Assembly (NCBI GenBank): GCA_028293825.1
Contig: JAQGNY010000052.1
Coordinates: 1 to 46,446 of the forward strand
Direction of reading: 5' to 3'
DNA from: Verrucomicrobiaceae bacterium
Lineage (GTDB): Bacteria > Pseudomonadota > Gammaproteobacteria > Pseudomonadales > CAMLJR01
DNA length: 46,446 bases
Shown here: piece after piece, positions 36,129 to 46,446 of the stretch
Position numbering within the stretch: the first letter of the stretch is position 1
Layout of the letters: each line of letters starts with the position of its first letter
Notes under the pieces: model-generated
Database searches by the model: none
What the model saw: only the letters and a program-made list of their open reading frames with translations
What the model was told of the DNA's origin: nothing
Made by a program: the position numbers and the translations under genes

Positions 36129-36474
36129 GCCTGTATCTCCTTTCCGATAGTTGCCGCCCGATAGTTGGCGAATTAGTTATTGGTGTATTAAGTGGACGAA
36201 GCTAAATCGGCTTCTGTTCACCCTTTACGGAGCGGATGCGAAGGAGGGATGCACTTTTGGAAAAAATAATCTGGCGCCGCCGCAAGTGGCGCAATGTGCT
36301 TGCCGGCTACATCAACACAGGCTTCAAGTTACGCAGCGCAGCTGATAGAGTCGGTGCAGGACGCGCGGAATTTCTTCATCCCCAGTCGCGACATTCCCAT
36401 CAGCCAATCATTGAGCGCCGCAGCGACTTCCGCGCGTTCCGGTGATCGCTGAGCAATCGATAGGCGAGGCGCCG
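36129..36474. other. 346-bp region between the DUF4331 and MBL-rhodanese genes
   Basis: Contains two copies of CCGATAGTTG (36144-36153 and 36158-36167), and on the minus strand GCATCCC (from 36252) and GTAAA (36228-36224), a candidate promoter for the DUF4331 operon. Near 36277-36295 lies a hairpin GCGCCGC/GTGGCGC. On the minus strand an open stretch of about 50 codons ending at 36329 (RAEVAAALNDWLMGMSRLGM) looks protein-like but has no proper start and may be the relic of a lost gene. Confidence 0.5.
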
Positions 36475-37524
36475 ATGATCTTCGAACAAATCACCACCGG
36501 CGGCTGTCAGTCGTATTTGATCGGCTGTCCCGACACTTGCGTGGCCGCGCTGATTGATCCCGAGAGCAGCCAGATTGATCGCTACCTCGCACTGGCTGCG
36601 CGCGACGGTCTGCGGATTCACTACGCCATCGATACGCATACCCATGCCGATCACTTTTCGGCGTTGCGCCTGCTGGCGGAAAAGTTGGGCTTGAAAACCG
36701 TGATGCATCGACAGAGCAGTTACCGGGGCGTCGATATGCGTGTCGATCACGGCGAGCTAATTGTCGTCGGCAAGTTGCGCCTGAACGTGTTGTACACGCC
36801 CGGCCACACCAACGATTCGATGTGTCTGATCGCCGAAGACCGTGTATTTACCGGCGATACCTTGTTGATCGGCGGCACCGGCCGTACTGACCTGCCCACC
36901 GGCGATCCGAACGCGCTGTACGACAGTTTGTTTCAACGGTTACTGCTGCTCGACCCGGCGCTGTTGGTATATCCGGCGCACGATTACAAAGGGCGCGGCC
37001 ATTCGACTATCGGCGCCGAAATTGTGGAAAATCCCCGCTTACAGCGCCGCGAGCGCGATGACTTCGTGGCAATGATGCACGCGCTCGACCTGAGCATGCC
37101 GACCCATTTGACCGAAGCGCTGCGAACCAATATGAGCGGCGGCAAAACGATAGCCGAGATGCTGGCCGAAGCGGCCGCGTCGGTGTCGTTTATGTCGCTG
37201 GCGGAGTTGCGCCGTCAGATCGACGAGCAGCCCGGCGATCTGGTGATACTCGACGTGCGTGAACGCGAGGCGTATTTGAGCGGTCATGTGCGCGGCGCAC
37301 TTCTGTTGCCGCGCGGTCAGCTCGAACTGCGTGTCAACGAAGAATTACCCAATCCAACCCAGCGCGTACTGACGATTTGCGAGTACGGCCGCATCTCGAC
37401 GCTGGCCGCCGCGACGTTGCACGAGATGGGGTTTCAACGCGCCATTGCGCTGGATGGTGGGATGAAAGGCTGGCGGGACGCGGGCTATCCGCTTGATACG
37501 GGGGCCGATCCGCAGGCCGATTGA
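36475..37524 (+). CDS. Persulfide dioxygenase-rhodanese fusion protein
   Basis: 349 residues. The N-terminal metallo-beta-lactamase domain of the ETHE1 type shows DTHTHADHFSAL, YTPGHTNDSMC, FTGDTLLIGG and YPAHDYKGRGHSTIGAE, which hold a mononuclear iron oxidising glutathione persulfide to sulfite. A C-terminal rhodanese domain has VILDVREREAYLSGHVRGA and the active-site Cys in LTICEYGRIS. The fusion matches the PRF-type enzymes of sulfide detoxification. The ATG at 36475 has GGCGAGG upstream; a GTG at 36442 is possible. glpE at 18.2 kb is a second rhodanese in the window. Confidence 0.9.
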   Translation: MIFEQITTGGCQSYLIGCPDTCVAALIDPESSQIDRYLALAARDGLRIHYAIDTHTHADHFSALRLLAEKLGLKTVMHRQSSYRGVDMRVDHGELIVVGKLRLNVLYTPGHTNDSMCLIAEDRVFTGDTLLIGGTGRTDLPTGDPNALYDSLFQRLLLLDPALLVYPAHDYKGRGHSTIGAEIVENPRLQRRERDDFVAMMHALDLSMPTHLTEALRTNMSGGKTIAEMLAEAAASVSFMSLAELRRQIDEQPGDLVILDVREREAYLSGHVRGALLLPRGQLELRVNEELPNPTQRVLTICEYGRISTLAAATLHEMGFQRAIALDGGMKGWRDAGYPLDTGADPQAD

Positions 37525-37715
37525 TCTCGGCGTCCGATTGGCAATTCTCGCTCGCGAGGCGTCGCGCGATATGAACTTCGCACACGACTCACCGCATTGG
37601 TCGTGCCGTTGGCGACAAAGTGGTATCGATTTTGCCCCTGTTTATAGGCTAATTCCGCACTTCTTGTTCGTTGTCACCATTTCCCATTACCACCTCACGT
37701 CATTTGGAGAGACTT

Positions 37716-38375
37716 ATGAAAATTGCCCTGATCGGCGCCACTGGATTTGTCGGCACCGCAGTACTAGCGGAGCTGCTGCAACGCCACCATGAAGTGACCG
37801 CGTTAGTGCGCGATCCCGCGAAACTCGGCGCCCGTCCCGGCTTGTCGACAGTCGTTGCCGACGCGTATAACGCCGAGTCCGTTGCCGCAGCGGTGCGTGG
37901 TCACGATGCCGTCGTTTCGGCCTTCAATCCCGGCTGGAACGACACCGCGCTCTACGACAATTTCCTGCGCGGCAGTGCCACGATCGGACGTGGTGTGGAG
38001 GCCAGTGGCGTCAAGCGTCTGTTGGTCGTCGGCGGCGCCGGCAGTCTGTTTGTCGCGCCGGGTGTGCAGTTGGTCGATACGCCGAATTTCGCCGACCATA
38101 TTCCGGCCAATGTTATTCCGGGTGTACACGCGGCCCGCGATGCACTCACCGCATTGCGCGGCAATACGGCGTTGGATTGGACTTTCCTGAGCCCGCCGGC
38201 ATTGCTCGCGGCGGGCGAGCGCAGCGGTGTGTACCGTGTCGGCGGTGAAAACTTATTACTGGCCGGCGACCGGCCCGCCGGAATCTCGGTCGCTGATCTG
38301 GCGGTGGCGATTGCCGACGAGATTGAGCAGCCGCGCCATCTCCGCGCTCGCTTCACAGTGGCGTCACTCACGTAA
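37716..38375 (+). CDS. NAD(P)-binding Rossmann oxidoreductase (atypical SDR)
   Basis: 219 residues, an extended-type short-chain dehydrogenase/NmrA-like protein. The dinucleotide loop is IGATGFVGTAVL near the N-terminus, followed by VTALVRDPAKL, AAVRGHDAVVSAF and RLLVVGGAGSLFVA. No YXXXK catalytic pair is evident, so it may be a redox sensor or NAD(P)-binding protein of the YesF/NmrA group rather than a dehydrogenase. The start has GGAGAG upstream. The MFS gene begins 8 bp downstream, so the two form an operon. Confidence 0.87.
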   Translation: MKIALIGATGFVGTAVLAELLQRHHEVTALVRDPAKLGARPGLSTVVADAYNAESVAAAVRGHDAVVSAFNPGWNDTALYDNFLRGSATIGRGVEASGVKRLLVVGGAGSLFVAPGVQLVDTPNFADHIPANVIPGVHAARDALTALRGNTALDWTFLSPPALLAAGERSGVYRVGGENLLLAGDRPAGISVADLAVAIADEIEQPRHLRARFTVASLT

Positions 38376-38383
38376 GGATTGTT

Positions 38384-39628
38384 ATGTCAGACCCTTTGCA
38401 AGCCGGGCAAATTGAAGCGGCGCGCAGTGACACTTCGAGCCGCTCCGATTCACCCACGCGCGCGCATTCTGCTCATTATTTGCGCGCGGTGCTGGCGCTC
38501 GGCGTCGGTGGCTTCTCCATCGGCACCGGCGAGTTCGTGATCATGGGCCTGCTGCCGGAGGTGGCGCGCGATGTCGGCGTCACCATCCCCGAGGCCGGTC
38601 ACTTGATCAGCGCCTACGCGCTCGGTGTCGTGATCGGCGCGCCGGTGCTGGCGGTGCTCGCCGCCCGTTGGCCGCGCCGCGCATTGCTGATTGCGTTGAT
38701 GGGGTTTTATGCGCTCGCCAATTTTGCGACCGCGCTGGTGCCGGGGTATTTCGTGGTCGGCATGATGCGGTTCGCGTCTGGGCTGCCGCATGGCACTTAC
38801 TTCGGGGTCGCGGCGCTGGTGGCCGCTGCGTTAGCGCCACCGAACCAGCGCGCCCGCGCGGTCGGTTTCGTGATGCTCGGTTTGACCACGGCGATGCTGC
38901 TGGGGGTGCCGCTGGCCGCTTGGCTCGGACAACAGTTCGGCTGGCGCGCGGCGTTCGTGTTGGTCGGTAGTATTGCGCTGCTCGCGTCGCTACTGATTTG
39001 CTACGGCGTGCCCGATCTGCCGGTCCACGCGGATGCCAGTCCGATGCGTGAGCTGGGTGCGCTGGCGCGTCCGCAAGTGTGGTTGACGCTGGCGATTGCG
39101 GGCATTGGTTTCGGCGGTATGTTCTGCGTCTACAGCTATATCAAACCAACGCTGATCGAAGTCAGCGGCCTCACCATCGCCGAGTTGCCGCTGGTGCTGG
39201 CGCTGTTCGGTTGCGGCGGTGTCGTTGGCAATTTGATCGGCGCGCGTTTGGCCGACCGCGCGCTGATGCCGACCATTGGCGGCGCACTCGTGTATTCGGC
39301 GGTGTTGCTGGCCAGCTTCGGTACGCTCGCGCAGTTCGTGCCGACGGCAATGCTCGGTGTATTCCTGCTCGGCACGCTGGTATCGCTCGGGCCAGCTTTG
39401 CAGATTCGGTTGATGGATGTGGCCGGCGATGCGCAGACCTTGGCGGCGGCGCTGAACCACTCGGCATTCAATTTCGCCAACGCGCTCGGCGCCTGGCTCG
39501 GTGGTTTGGCCATCATCGCTGGCTGGGGCTGGACTTCGCTCGGCTGGGTCGGCGCGCTGTTGTCGATTGGCGGGTTGGTGGTGTTCGCTGCGTCGCTGGC
39601 ATTGCAACGGTCGAACAGGGCGGTATGA
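38384..39628 (+). CDS. MFS exporter of the DHA1/AraJ-YdhP type
   Basis: 414 residues with twelve predicted membrane helices. The first helix signature GGFSIGTGEFVIMGLLPEVA is characteristic of this drug/sugar efflux group, and motif A is degenerate (AARWPRRALLIALM). The region RFASGLPHGTYFGVAA is also typical. It probably exports a small organic compound or sugar; the co-transcribed NAD(P)-binding protein does not tell which. AAGGA precedes the ATG. High GC at third positions agrees with neighbours. Confidence 0.9.
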   Translation: MSDPLQAGQIEAARSDTSSRSDSPTRAHSAHYLRAVLALGVGGFSIGTGEFVIMGLLPEVARDVGVTIPEAGHLISAYALGVVIGAPVLAVLAARWPRRALLIALMGFYALANFATALVPGYFVVGMMRFASGLPHGTYFGVAALVAAALAPPNQRARAVGFVMLGLTTAMLLGVPLAAWLGQQFGWRAAFVLVGSIALLASLLICYGVPDLPVHADASPMRELGALARPQVWLTLAIAGIGFGGMFCVYSYIKPTLIEVSGLTIAELPLVLALFGCGGVVGNLIGARLADRALMPTIGGALVYSAVLLASFGTLAQFVPTAMLGVFLLGTLVSLGPALQIRLMDVAGDAQTLAAALNHSAFNFANALGAWLGGLAIIAGWGWTSLGWVGALLSIGGLVVFAASLALQRSNRAV

Positions 39629-39741
39629 AGTGATCATTACCCACTGCGGTGACTGAGCGGACGCGAATCGGCTCGGTTTTAGCGGTGGCGATATTTCGTT
39701 GCAGAGATAATTGCGAAAGGCTTACAACCAACCAATCGGCA

Positions 39742-39777
39742 CAAACCGATAAATCCTCAACCAATTTATTCGGTTTG
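39742..39777 (+). repeat. Inverted repeat between MFS and ABC-F genes
   Basis: CAAACCGA (39742-39749) and TCGGTTTG (39770-39777) are perfect 8-bp arms with a 20-nt loop in the 175-bp gap between convergent genes. No T-run follows, so it is only a weak terminator candidate. Confidence 0.35.
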
Positions 39778-39803
39778 CGCGTCTGTGTTAGTTGAATGAA
39801 ACC

Positions 39804-41435
39804 TCATTCAATCCCCTGGCTGCTCAAATACTCCTCATAGCTGCCACGGTAGTCGACGATGGTGCGGTCGGTTTTCATATCGATAATGCGCGTCGCCAGC
39901 GACGATACAAATTCGCGGTCGTGCGAGACGAAGATGACGGTGCCGGGGAATTTTTCGACCGCGCCGTTCAGCGATTCGATCGATTCCATATCGAGATGGT
40001 TGGTCGGCTCGTCCAGCAATAACACGTTGCGGCGCAGCAGCATCAGCTTGCCGAACAACATACGGCCCTGTTCGCCGCCGGAAATAACCTTCACCGATTT
40101 TTTTACATCATCGCCGGAGAACAGCAGACGGCCGAGCGTGCCGCGCACCAGCGTTTCGACATCGGCACCATCGAAGCCGCCTTCGCGCACCCATTGCCAG
40201 ATCCATTCGGTGAGGTTGGTGTCCTCGGCAAAATCAGCGCTATGGTCCTGGCCGAAGTAACCGACCTTGGCTTTTTCCGCCCATTTCACGTCGCCTTTCT
40301 GTGGTGTTAAACCATCGAGCGCTGCGGTGGCGAGCAAGCGCAATAGCGTAGTTTTGCCGACGCCGTTCTCACCGATAATGGCGATTTTCTCGCCGGCATC
40401 GATGCTGGCGGAAAAGTTTTTAATGATTGGCGTTGCGCTGTCGTAGCCGAACGTTAAATGCTCGAGGGTTAGCGCCAGACGGTGCAGTTTGTCCTTGTCG
40501 TCGTACTCGAAACGCATCCACGGATATTGCCGCGACGACGGTTTCATATCCTCGACTTTGATTTTTTCGATCAGTTTGGCGCGCGAGGTGGCCTGCCGCG
40601 CTTTCGATTTATTGGCGGAGAAGCGGCGCACGAATTCCTGCAAATCGGCGACTTTTTCTTTCGCCTTGGCGTTGGCGGTCAGCAGGCGATTGCGCGCGGT
40701 GATCGAGGCTTCCATGTAGTCGTCGTAATTGCCCGGGTAAATCTGGATGCGGCCGTAATCGAGGTCGGCCATGTGCGTGCAGACCTGATTCAAAAAGTGC
40801 CGGTCGTGGGAAATGATGATCATCGTGCTTTCGCGGTCGTTGAGCACATTTTCGAGCCAGCGAATCGTATTGATGTCGAGGTTGTTGGTCGGTTCGTCGA
40901 GCAACAGAATATTCGGATTGGCGAACAGCGCCTGACACAGCAGCACGCGCAGCTTCCAGCCCGGCGCGACTTCGCGCATCGGCCCGTTGTGCTGCTCAAT
41001 CGGAATGCCGACGCCCATCAACAATTCGCCGGCGCGCGATTCGGCGGTGTAACCATCGTACTCGGCAAACTTTTCCTCGAGCTCGGCGGCGTGCATGTAA
41101 TCGGCTTCGGTGGCTTCGAGATTCGCGTAAATCGCGTCCTTCTCGCTCATGCAGGCCCACATCTGCTCGTGGCCCATCATCACCACGTCAAGCACGCGCT
41201 GGTCTTCGTAACCGAACTGATCCTGGCGCAGAAACACCATGCGCTCGCCGCTATCGAGCGATACATTGCCGGCCGACGTTTCCAGCTCACCGGCCAGAAT
41301 TTTCATAAACGTCGATTTACCCGCGCCATTGGCGCCAATCAGGCCGTAGCGATTGCCGTCGCCAAATTTAACCGAGACATTTTCGAACAACGGCTTGGCG
41401 CCGAACTGCATGGTGATATTGGATGCAACTAACAC
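39804..41435 (-). CDS. ybiT: ABC-F family ATPase, YbiT type
   Basis: 543 residues with two ATP-binding cassettes and no membrane segment. Walker A motifs are GANGAGKST and GENGVGKTT; Walker B motifs are [13 protein letters not shown] and [12 protein letters not shown]. The first signature region [20 protein letters not shown] is diagnostic of YbiT, as is the inter-domain arm [24 protein letters not shown] proteins act on the ribosome at the E site during stalled translation. It starts with GTG at 41435 and AGGA upstream. It lies 65 bp downstream of the MscS-type gene on the same strand. Confidence 0.94.
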   Translation of the reverse strand: MLVASNITMQFGAKPLFENVSVKFGDGNRYGLIGANGAGKSTFMKILAGELETSAGNVSLDSGERMVFLRQDQFGYEDQRVLDVVMMGHEQMWACMSEKDAIYANLEATEADYMHAAELEEKFAEYDGYTAESRAGELLMGVGIPIEQHNGPMREVAPGWKLRVLLCQALFANPNILLLDEPTNNLDINTIRWLENVLNDRESTMIIISHDRHFLNQVCTHMADLDYGRIQIYPGNYDDYMEASITARNRLLTANAKAKEKVADLQEFVRRFSANKSKARQATSRAKLIEKIKVEDMKPSSRQYPWMRFEYDDKDKLHRLALTLEHLTFGYDSATPIIKNFSASIDAGEKIAIIGENGVGKTTLLRLLATAALDGLTPQKGDVKWAEKAKVGYFGQDHSADFAEDTNLTEWIWQWVREGGFDGADVETLVRGTLGRLLFSGDDVKKSVKVISGGEQGRMLFGKLMLLRRNVLLLDEPTNHLDMESIESLNGAVEKFPGTVIFVSHDREFVSSLATRIIDMKTDRTIVDYRGSYEEYLSSQGIE

Positions 41436-41500
41436 AGCGTGTAATCCTGATGGTTAAGTGTGGCTTGTGATGGTTAGGTGGTGATGTTGAGTATGGGCGG

Positions 41501-43879
41501 CTAGGGCGATACACCGGGTTTAGACGCGCTGCTGGAAGGCTCGTACAGCGGGATTTTTGCATCCTGCAGCCGGCGCAGCAATTCGAACATGATATCGCTG
41601 CGCACCGCGTAAGCCAGGCGCGGGCTGCTGACGAAGGCGGTGGCGTTGAACAGCATGCGCCCGCCGCTGACATCATCCAGAAATACCGATGGCGCCGGGT
41701 CTTTCAGCACTTCGGAGTGGGCTGCCAGCAGTTCCAGCAGGGTCGCTTTCAGGAGCGCCGCGTCGGTGTTCAACGGCATCGGCACCAGCAGCTTTACCAG
41801 TCCTTCCGCAATCGGATTGGTGCGGTTGCGAACGACCTTCGTAATCAATTCGGAGTTCGGCACCAGGATAGTGACGCGATCGCCAGTGCGAATTTCGGTG
41901 GTGCGCACGTTGATCCGGCGCACATCGCCTTCGGCATCGCCTACCACCACCCAGTCTCCCACCTTGACCGGGCGCTCGATTAACAGAATCAGGCCCGACA
42001 CGAAGTTCTGCACGATGGCTTGCAGGCCGAAGCCGATGCCCACCGACAGCGCGCTGGCAATCCACGTCACTTTCTCCAGACCGACCCCAACCGCCGACAG
42101 CGCCATGGCGATGGCGATGATGACGCCGGCGTAGCCCACCAGGCTCGTCAACGACACCTGCATGCCGGGTTCAAGCTCCGTGGTCGGCAGGTATTTGTCC
42201 GAAAACCAGGTCTTCAGCAGTCGAAACAGGAAGCTTGCGACAATCAACACCAGCAGTGCGCGTACCACCACGCCGGGGCTGATACTCAACTCCCCAATGG
42301 CAATACCGCTGCCTAACGCGCGCTGCATTTGGGTCAGCAAATCGCCAGGGCCGACGCCGTCCGCACCGATCAGAGCAGACACCGCCACCAGCACCAGGAT
42401 TATGCGAAATGCCGCCGACAGCAGCACCGCGGCTTGGTCAAGCCGGCGCGATGCCAGCCCGAAATGCGCTCCGAGCGCGCGCCCGGCGAGACCGTCTGCA
42501 GCCAGTGCCGTGGTCAGAAAGTGGTCGCACAGCTGCAGCAGCAGGAATAGCAATGACACCACCACTAATGCCCAAACGGCTTGCTTGGCGACGAAACTCG
42601 CCAGCGCGATATAGCCCGTGATCAACCCCACCAAACACACCGCCAGCGCCAGCCAGCCGAGGGTGACGCCGATATTCAGACCTAATTCGCGGCGTTCGTT
42701 GCGGCGTTCCGGGTCGGTCGCGTCCACTTTGCGACTGGCGCGACGAATGCGCACCAGTGCATAGAGCAGCACCGCGCTCAGCAGCAGTGTGCCTGCCGTG
42801 TTGGTGGCGACCGACAGCGGCAGACTGCCGCGGATCAAGTCGGTGGTGAATTCAATTAGCGCCGAGAAGAATATCGCTACGGCCAGCAATGTCGGGGCAA
42901 AACGTAGCGCGCTGGCGATCTCATCGGATACCGGCGCCAGCCGCCACGACGGGTTCTGTCTCGACAGCAGCGCGCGGCCAAGACCAGCCACCAACGCCGA
43001 AAAACTGAGCAGGCCGATGGCGTGTTGGCTCAGCACAACCAACTGTTCGGTCAGCGCATTAGCGCCAGCGAAACCTTCATAAACAAGTCGTGCGCAGATC
43101 CAGGTTGACGCCGTAAATAGCGCCGCGATGCCGAACGCGAGAGCAGAGCGTCGCAACTGACCGGACGGAATCGTCATCGTCGTTTTGTAGCGAATGAAGC
43201 GCTCGCCGGCCCAGCGCCCGGCGCCCAACACCACCAGACCGATAATCGTCAGCAGCCAGAAACGACCGCGCGCGCCAACAGCGGTAGCCGTGGCCCACGC
43301 GTTGCCACCATCGGCGAGCAGCGCGTCCCAGCTGGCGCTGTCGCTGGGCCAGCTCGACGCCAGCGAGGTCCAGAACTCGGCCGAATACGGTGCTGCGGTG
43401 CGTTGAAACAGCTCGACCTCAAAGCGGTTGCGACGGAGCTGGGCGACGCGATCGGCGACCTGGCTGGCTTCGACCGCGAGCAGGCGCGCCTGCCGAATCT
43501 GCGCATCGACGTCATTGCGGCGCGCGGTCAGGTCGGCGCGGCGCTTACGCACCTCGGCGGCTTCCTGCGCCGGGTCCTCGGGCGCGGCCCCGAGCTCGAC
43601 GATGCGCGCATCCAAACTGGACAGCTCCGGCTCCAACGAAGTAGCCAATGCGTCGGCCTGGACCTGAAACGTCATCGCGGATTGGCGCGCGCGCGCCAGC
43701 GTGTCGGCATCTGCGTCGGCTAGATGCTTGTCAATTCGGTTGAGCTCGGCGCGCATGGCATCGAGTGTCGGCGGCGGCGTGTCTTGCGCCACTGCGCCAC
43801 CGGCGCCCAGCCACAGGCATGCGAGCAACAACAAAAACCCGCTGCGGCGGACCCGCGATAACGATGTTGCTAAAGCCAT
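41501..43879 (-). CDS. Large MscS-type mechanosensitive channel with DUF3772 domain
   Basis: 792 residues. A signal peptide (SGFLLLLACLWLGAGGAVA) is followed by a periplasmic coiled-coil part (LDAMRAELNRIDKHLADADA, helical to about residue 165, the DUF3772 region). About ten membrane helices come next, then the MscS core with pore helix and beta domain (SALSVGIGFGLQAIVQNFVS, LLIERPVKVGDWVVVGD, VRTTEIRTGDRVTILVPNSEL). It resembles MscK/YbiO-like large channels that open under hypo-osmotic tension. The ATG at 43879 has CGGAG at good spacing; the open frame continues to 43951. Confidence 0.92.
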   Translation of the reverse strand: MALATSLSRVRRSGFLLLLACLWLGAGGAVAQDTPPPTLDAMRAELNRIDKHLADADADTLARARQSAMTFQVQADALATSLEPELSSLDARIVELGAAPEDPAQEAAEVRKRRADLTARRNDVDAQIRQARLLAVEASQVADRVAQLRRNRFEVELFQRTAAPYSAEFWTSLASSWPSDSASWDALLADGGNAWATATAVGARGRFWLLTIIGLVVLGAGRWAGERFIRYKTTMTIPSGQLRRSALAFGIAALFTASTWICARLVYEGFAGANALTEQLVVLSQHAIGLLSFSALVAGLGRALLSRQNPSWRLAPVSDEIASALRFAPTLLAVAIFFSALIEFTTDLIRGSLPLSVATNTAGTLLLSAVLLYALVRIRRASRKVDATDPERRNERRELGLNIGVTLGWLALAVCLVGLITGYIALASFVAKQAVWALVVVSLLFLLLQLCDHFLTTALAADGLAGRALGAHFGLASRRLDQAAVLLSAAFRIILVLVAVSALIGADGVGPGDLLTQMQRALGSGIAIGELSISPGVVVRALLVLIVASFLFRLLKTWFSDKYLPTTELEPGMQVSLTSLVGYAGVIIAIAMALSAVGVGLEKVTWIASALSVGIGFGLQAIVQNFVSGLILLIERPVKVGDWVVVGDAEGDVRRINVRTTEIRTGDRVTILVPNSELITKVVRNRTNPIAEGLVKLLVPMPLNTDAALLKATLLELLAAHSEVLKDPAPSVFLDDVSGGRMLFNATAFVSSPRLAYAVRSDIMFELLRRLQDAKIPLYEPSSSASKPGVSP

Positions 43880-46446
<2,567 letters not shown>

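Noticed and set aside
36248-36268. Six-codon frame MHFWKK after AAGGAGGG
   Set aside because: The Shine-Dalgarno-like run is almost adjacent to the ATG, too close to function; no attenuator structure tied to it.

Overview
The window reads as one chromosomal stretch of a mid-GC gammaproteobacterium. The housekeeping order points to Pseudomonadales/Cellvibrionales: rnfB-like, metG, mrp and dcd in one block, then purN-purM, a DUF2066 gene, hda, acyP, a thioredoxin-like lipoprotein, yihY, arsC and DUF2069. As I recall it, the same set clusters in Pseudomonas (not checked here). I see no rRNA, tRNA, CRISPR array, prophage or recognisable insertion sequence.

Layout. 1-2 kb: 3' part of a TonB-dependent receptor gene. 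2.1-7 kb: solitary RnfB-like ferredoxin, metG, mrp and dcd. 7-11.4 kb: DUF3108, purN, purM, DUF2066 and hda. 11.5-18 kb: OmpA-like envelope protein, a four-gene minus-strand run (yihY, tlpA-like, acyP, cysteine-rich secreted protein), arsC, DUF2069 and sppA. 18-24.5 kb: glpE, two tandem PilZ proteins, cardiolipin synthase, a Nudix hydrolase, an unknown secreted protein and a CLC-type fluoride antiporter. The antiporter is preceded on its own strand by a fluoride riboswitch, with a promoter just upstream and a leader whose segments can pair in two exclusive ways around the ribosome binding site. 24.8-28.4 kb is accessory: a large orphan protein, then an AT-rich stretch with a HEPN-like protein and small membrane proteins, one apparently frameshifted.

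28.7-46.4 kb looks like a stress-response neighbourhood: DksA/TraR-type zinc finger, aldo/keto reductase, ECF sigma factor with a ChrR-like cupin, persulfide dioxygenase-rhodanese fusion, NAD(P)-binding protein with an MFS exporter, YbiT-type ABC-F ATPase, a large MscS-type channel and katG (cut by the window end). The most interesting unit is at 30.4-36.3 kb. The sigma-cupin pair converges on a tight four-gene operon (DUF4331 secreted protein, small lipoprotein, TPR protein, HupE/UreJ-type membrane protein with an EF-hand-like loop). Both units carry a similarly spaced two-block motif upstream, so they may form one regulated envelope system whose function is not known to me.

Starts were chosen from family alignment in memory and visible Shine-Dalgarno sequences. 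No database search or folding program was run.
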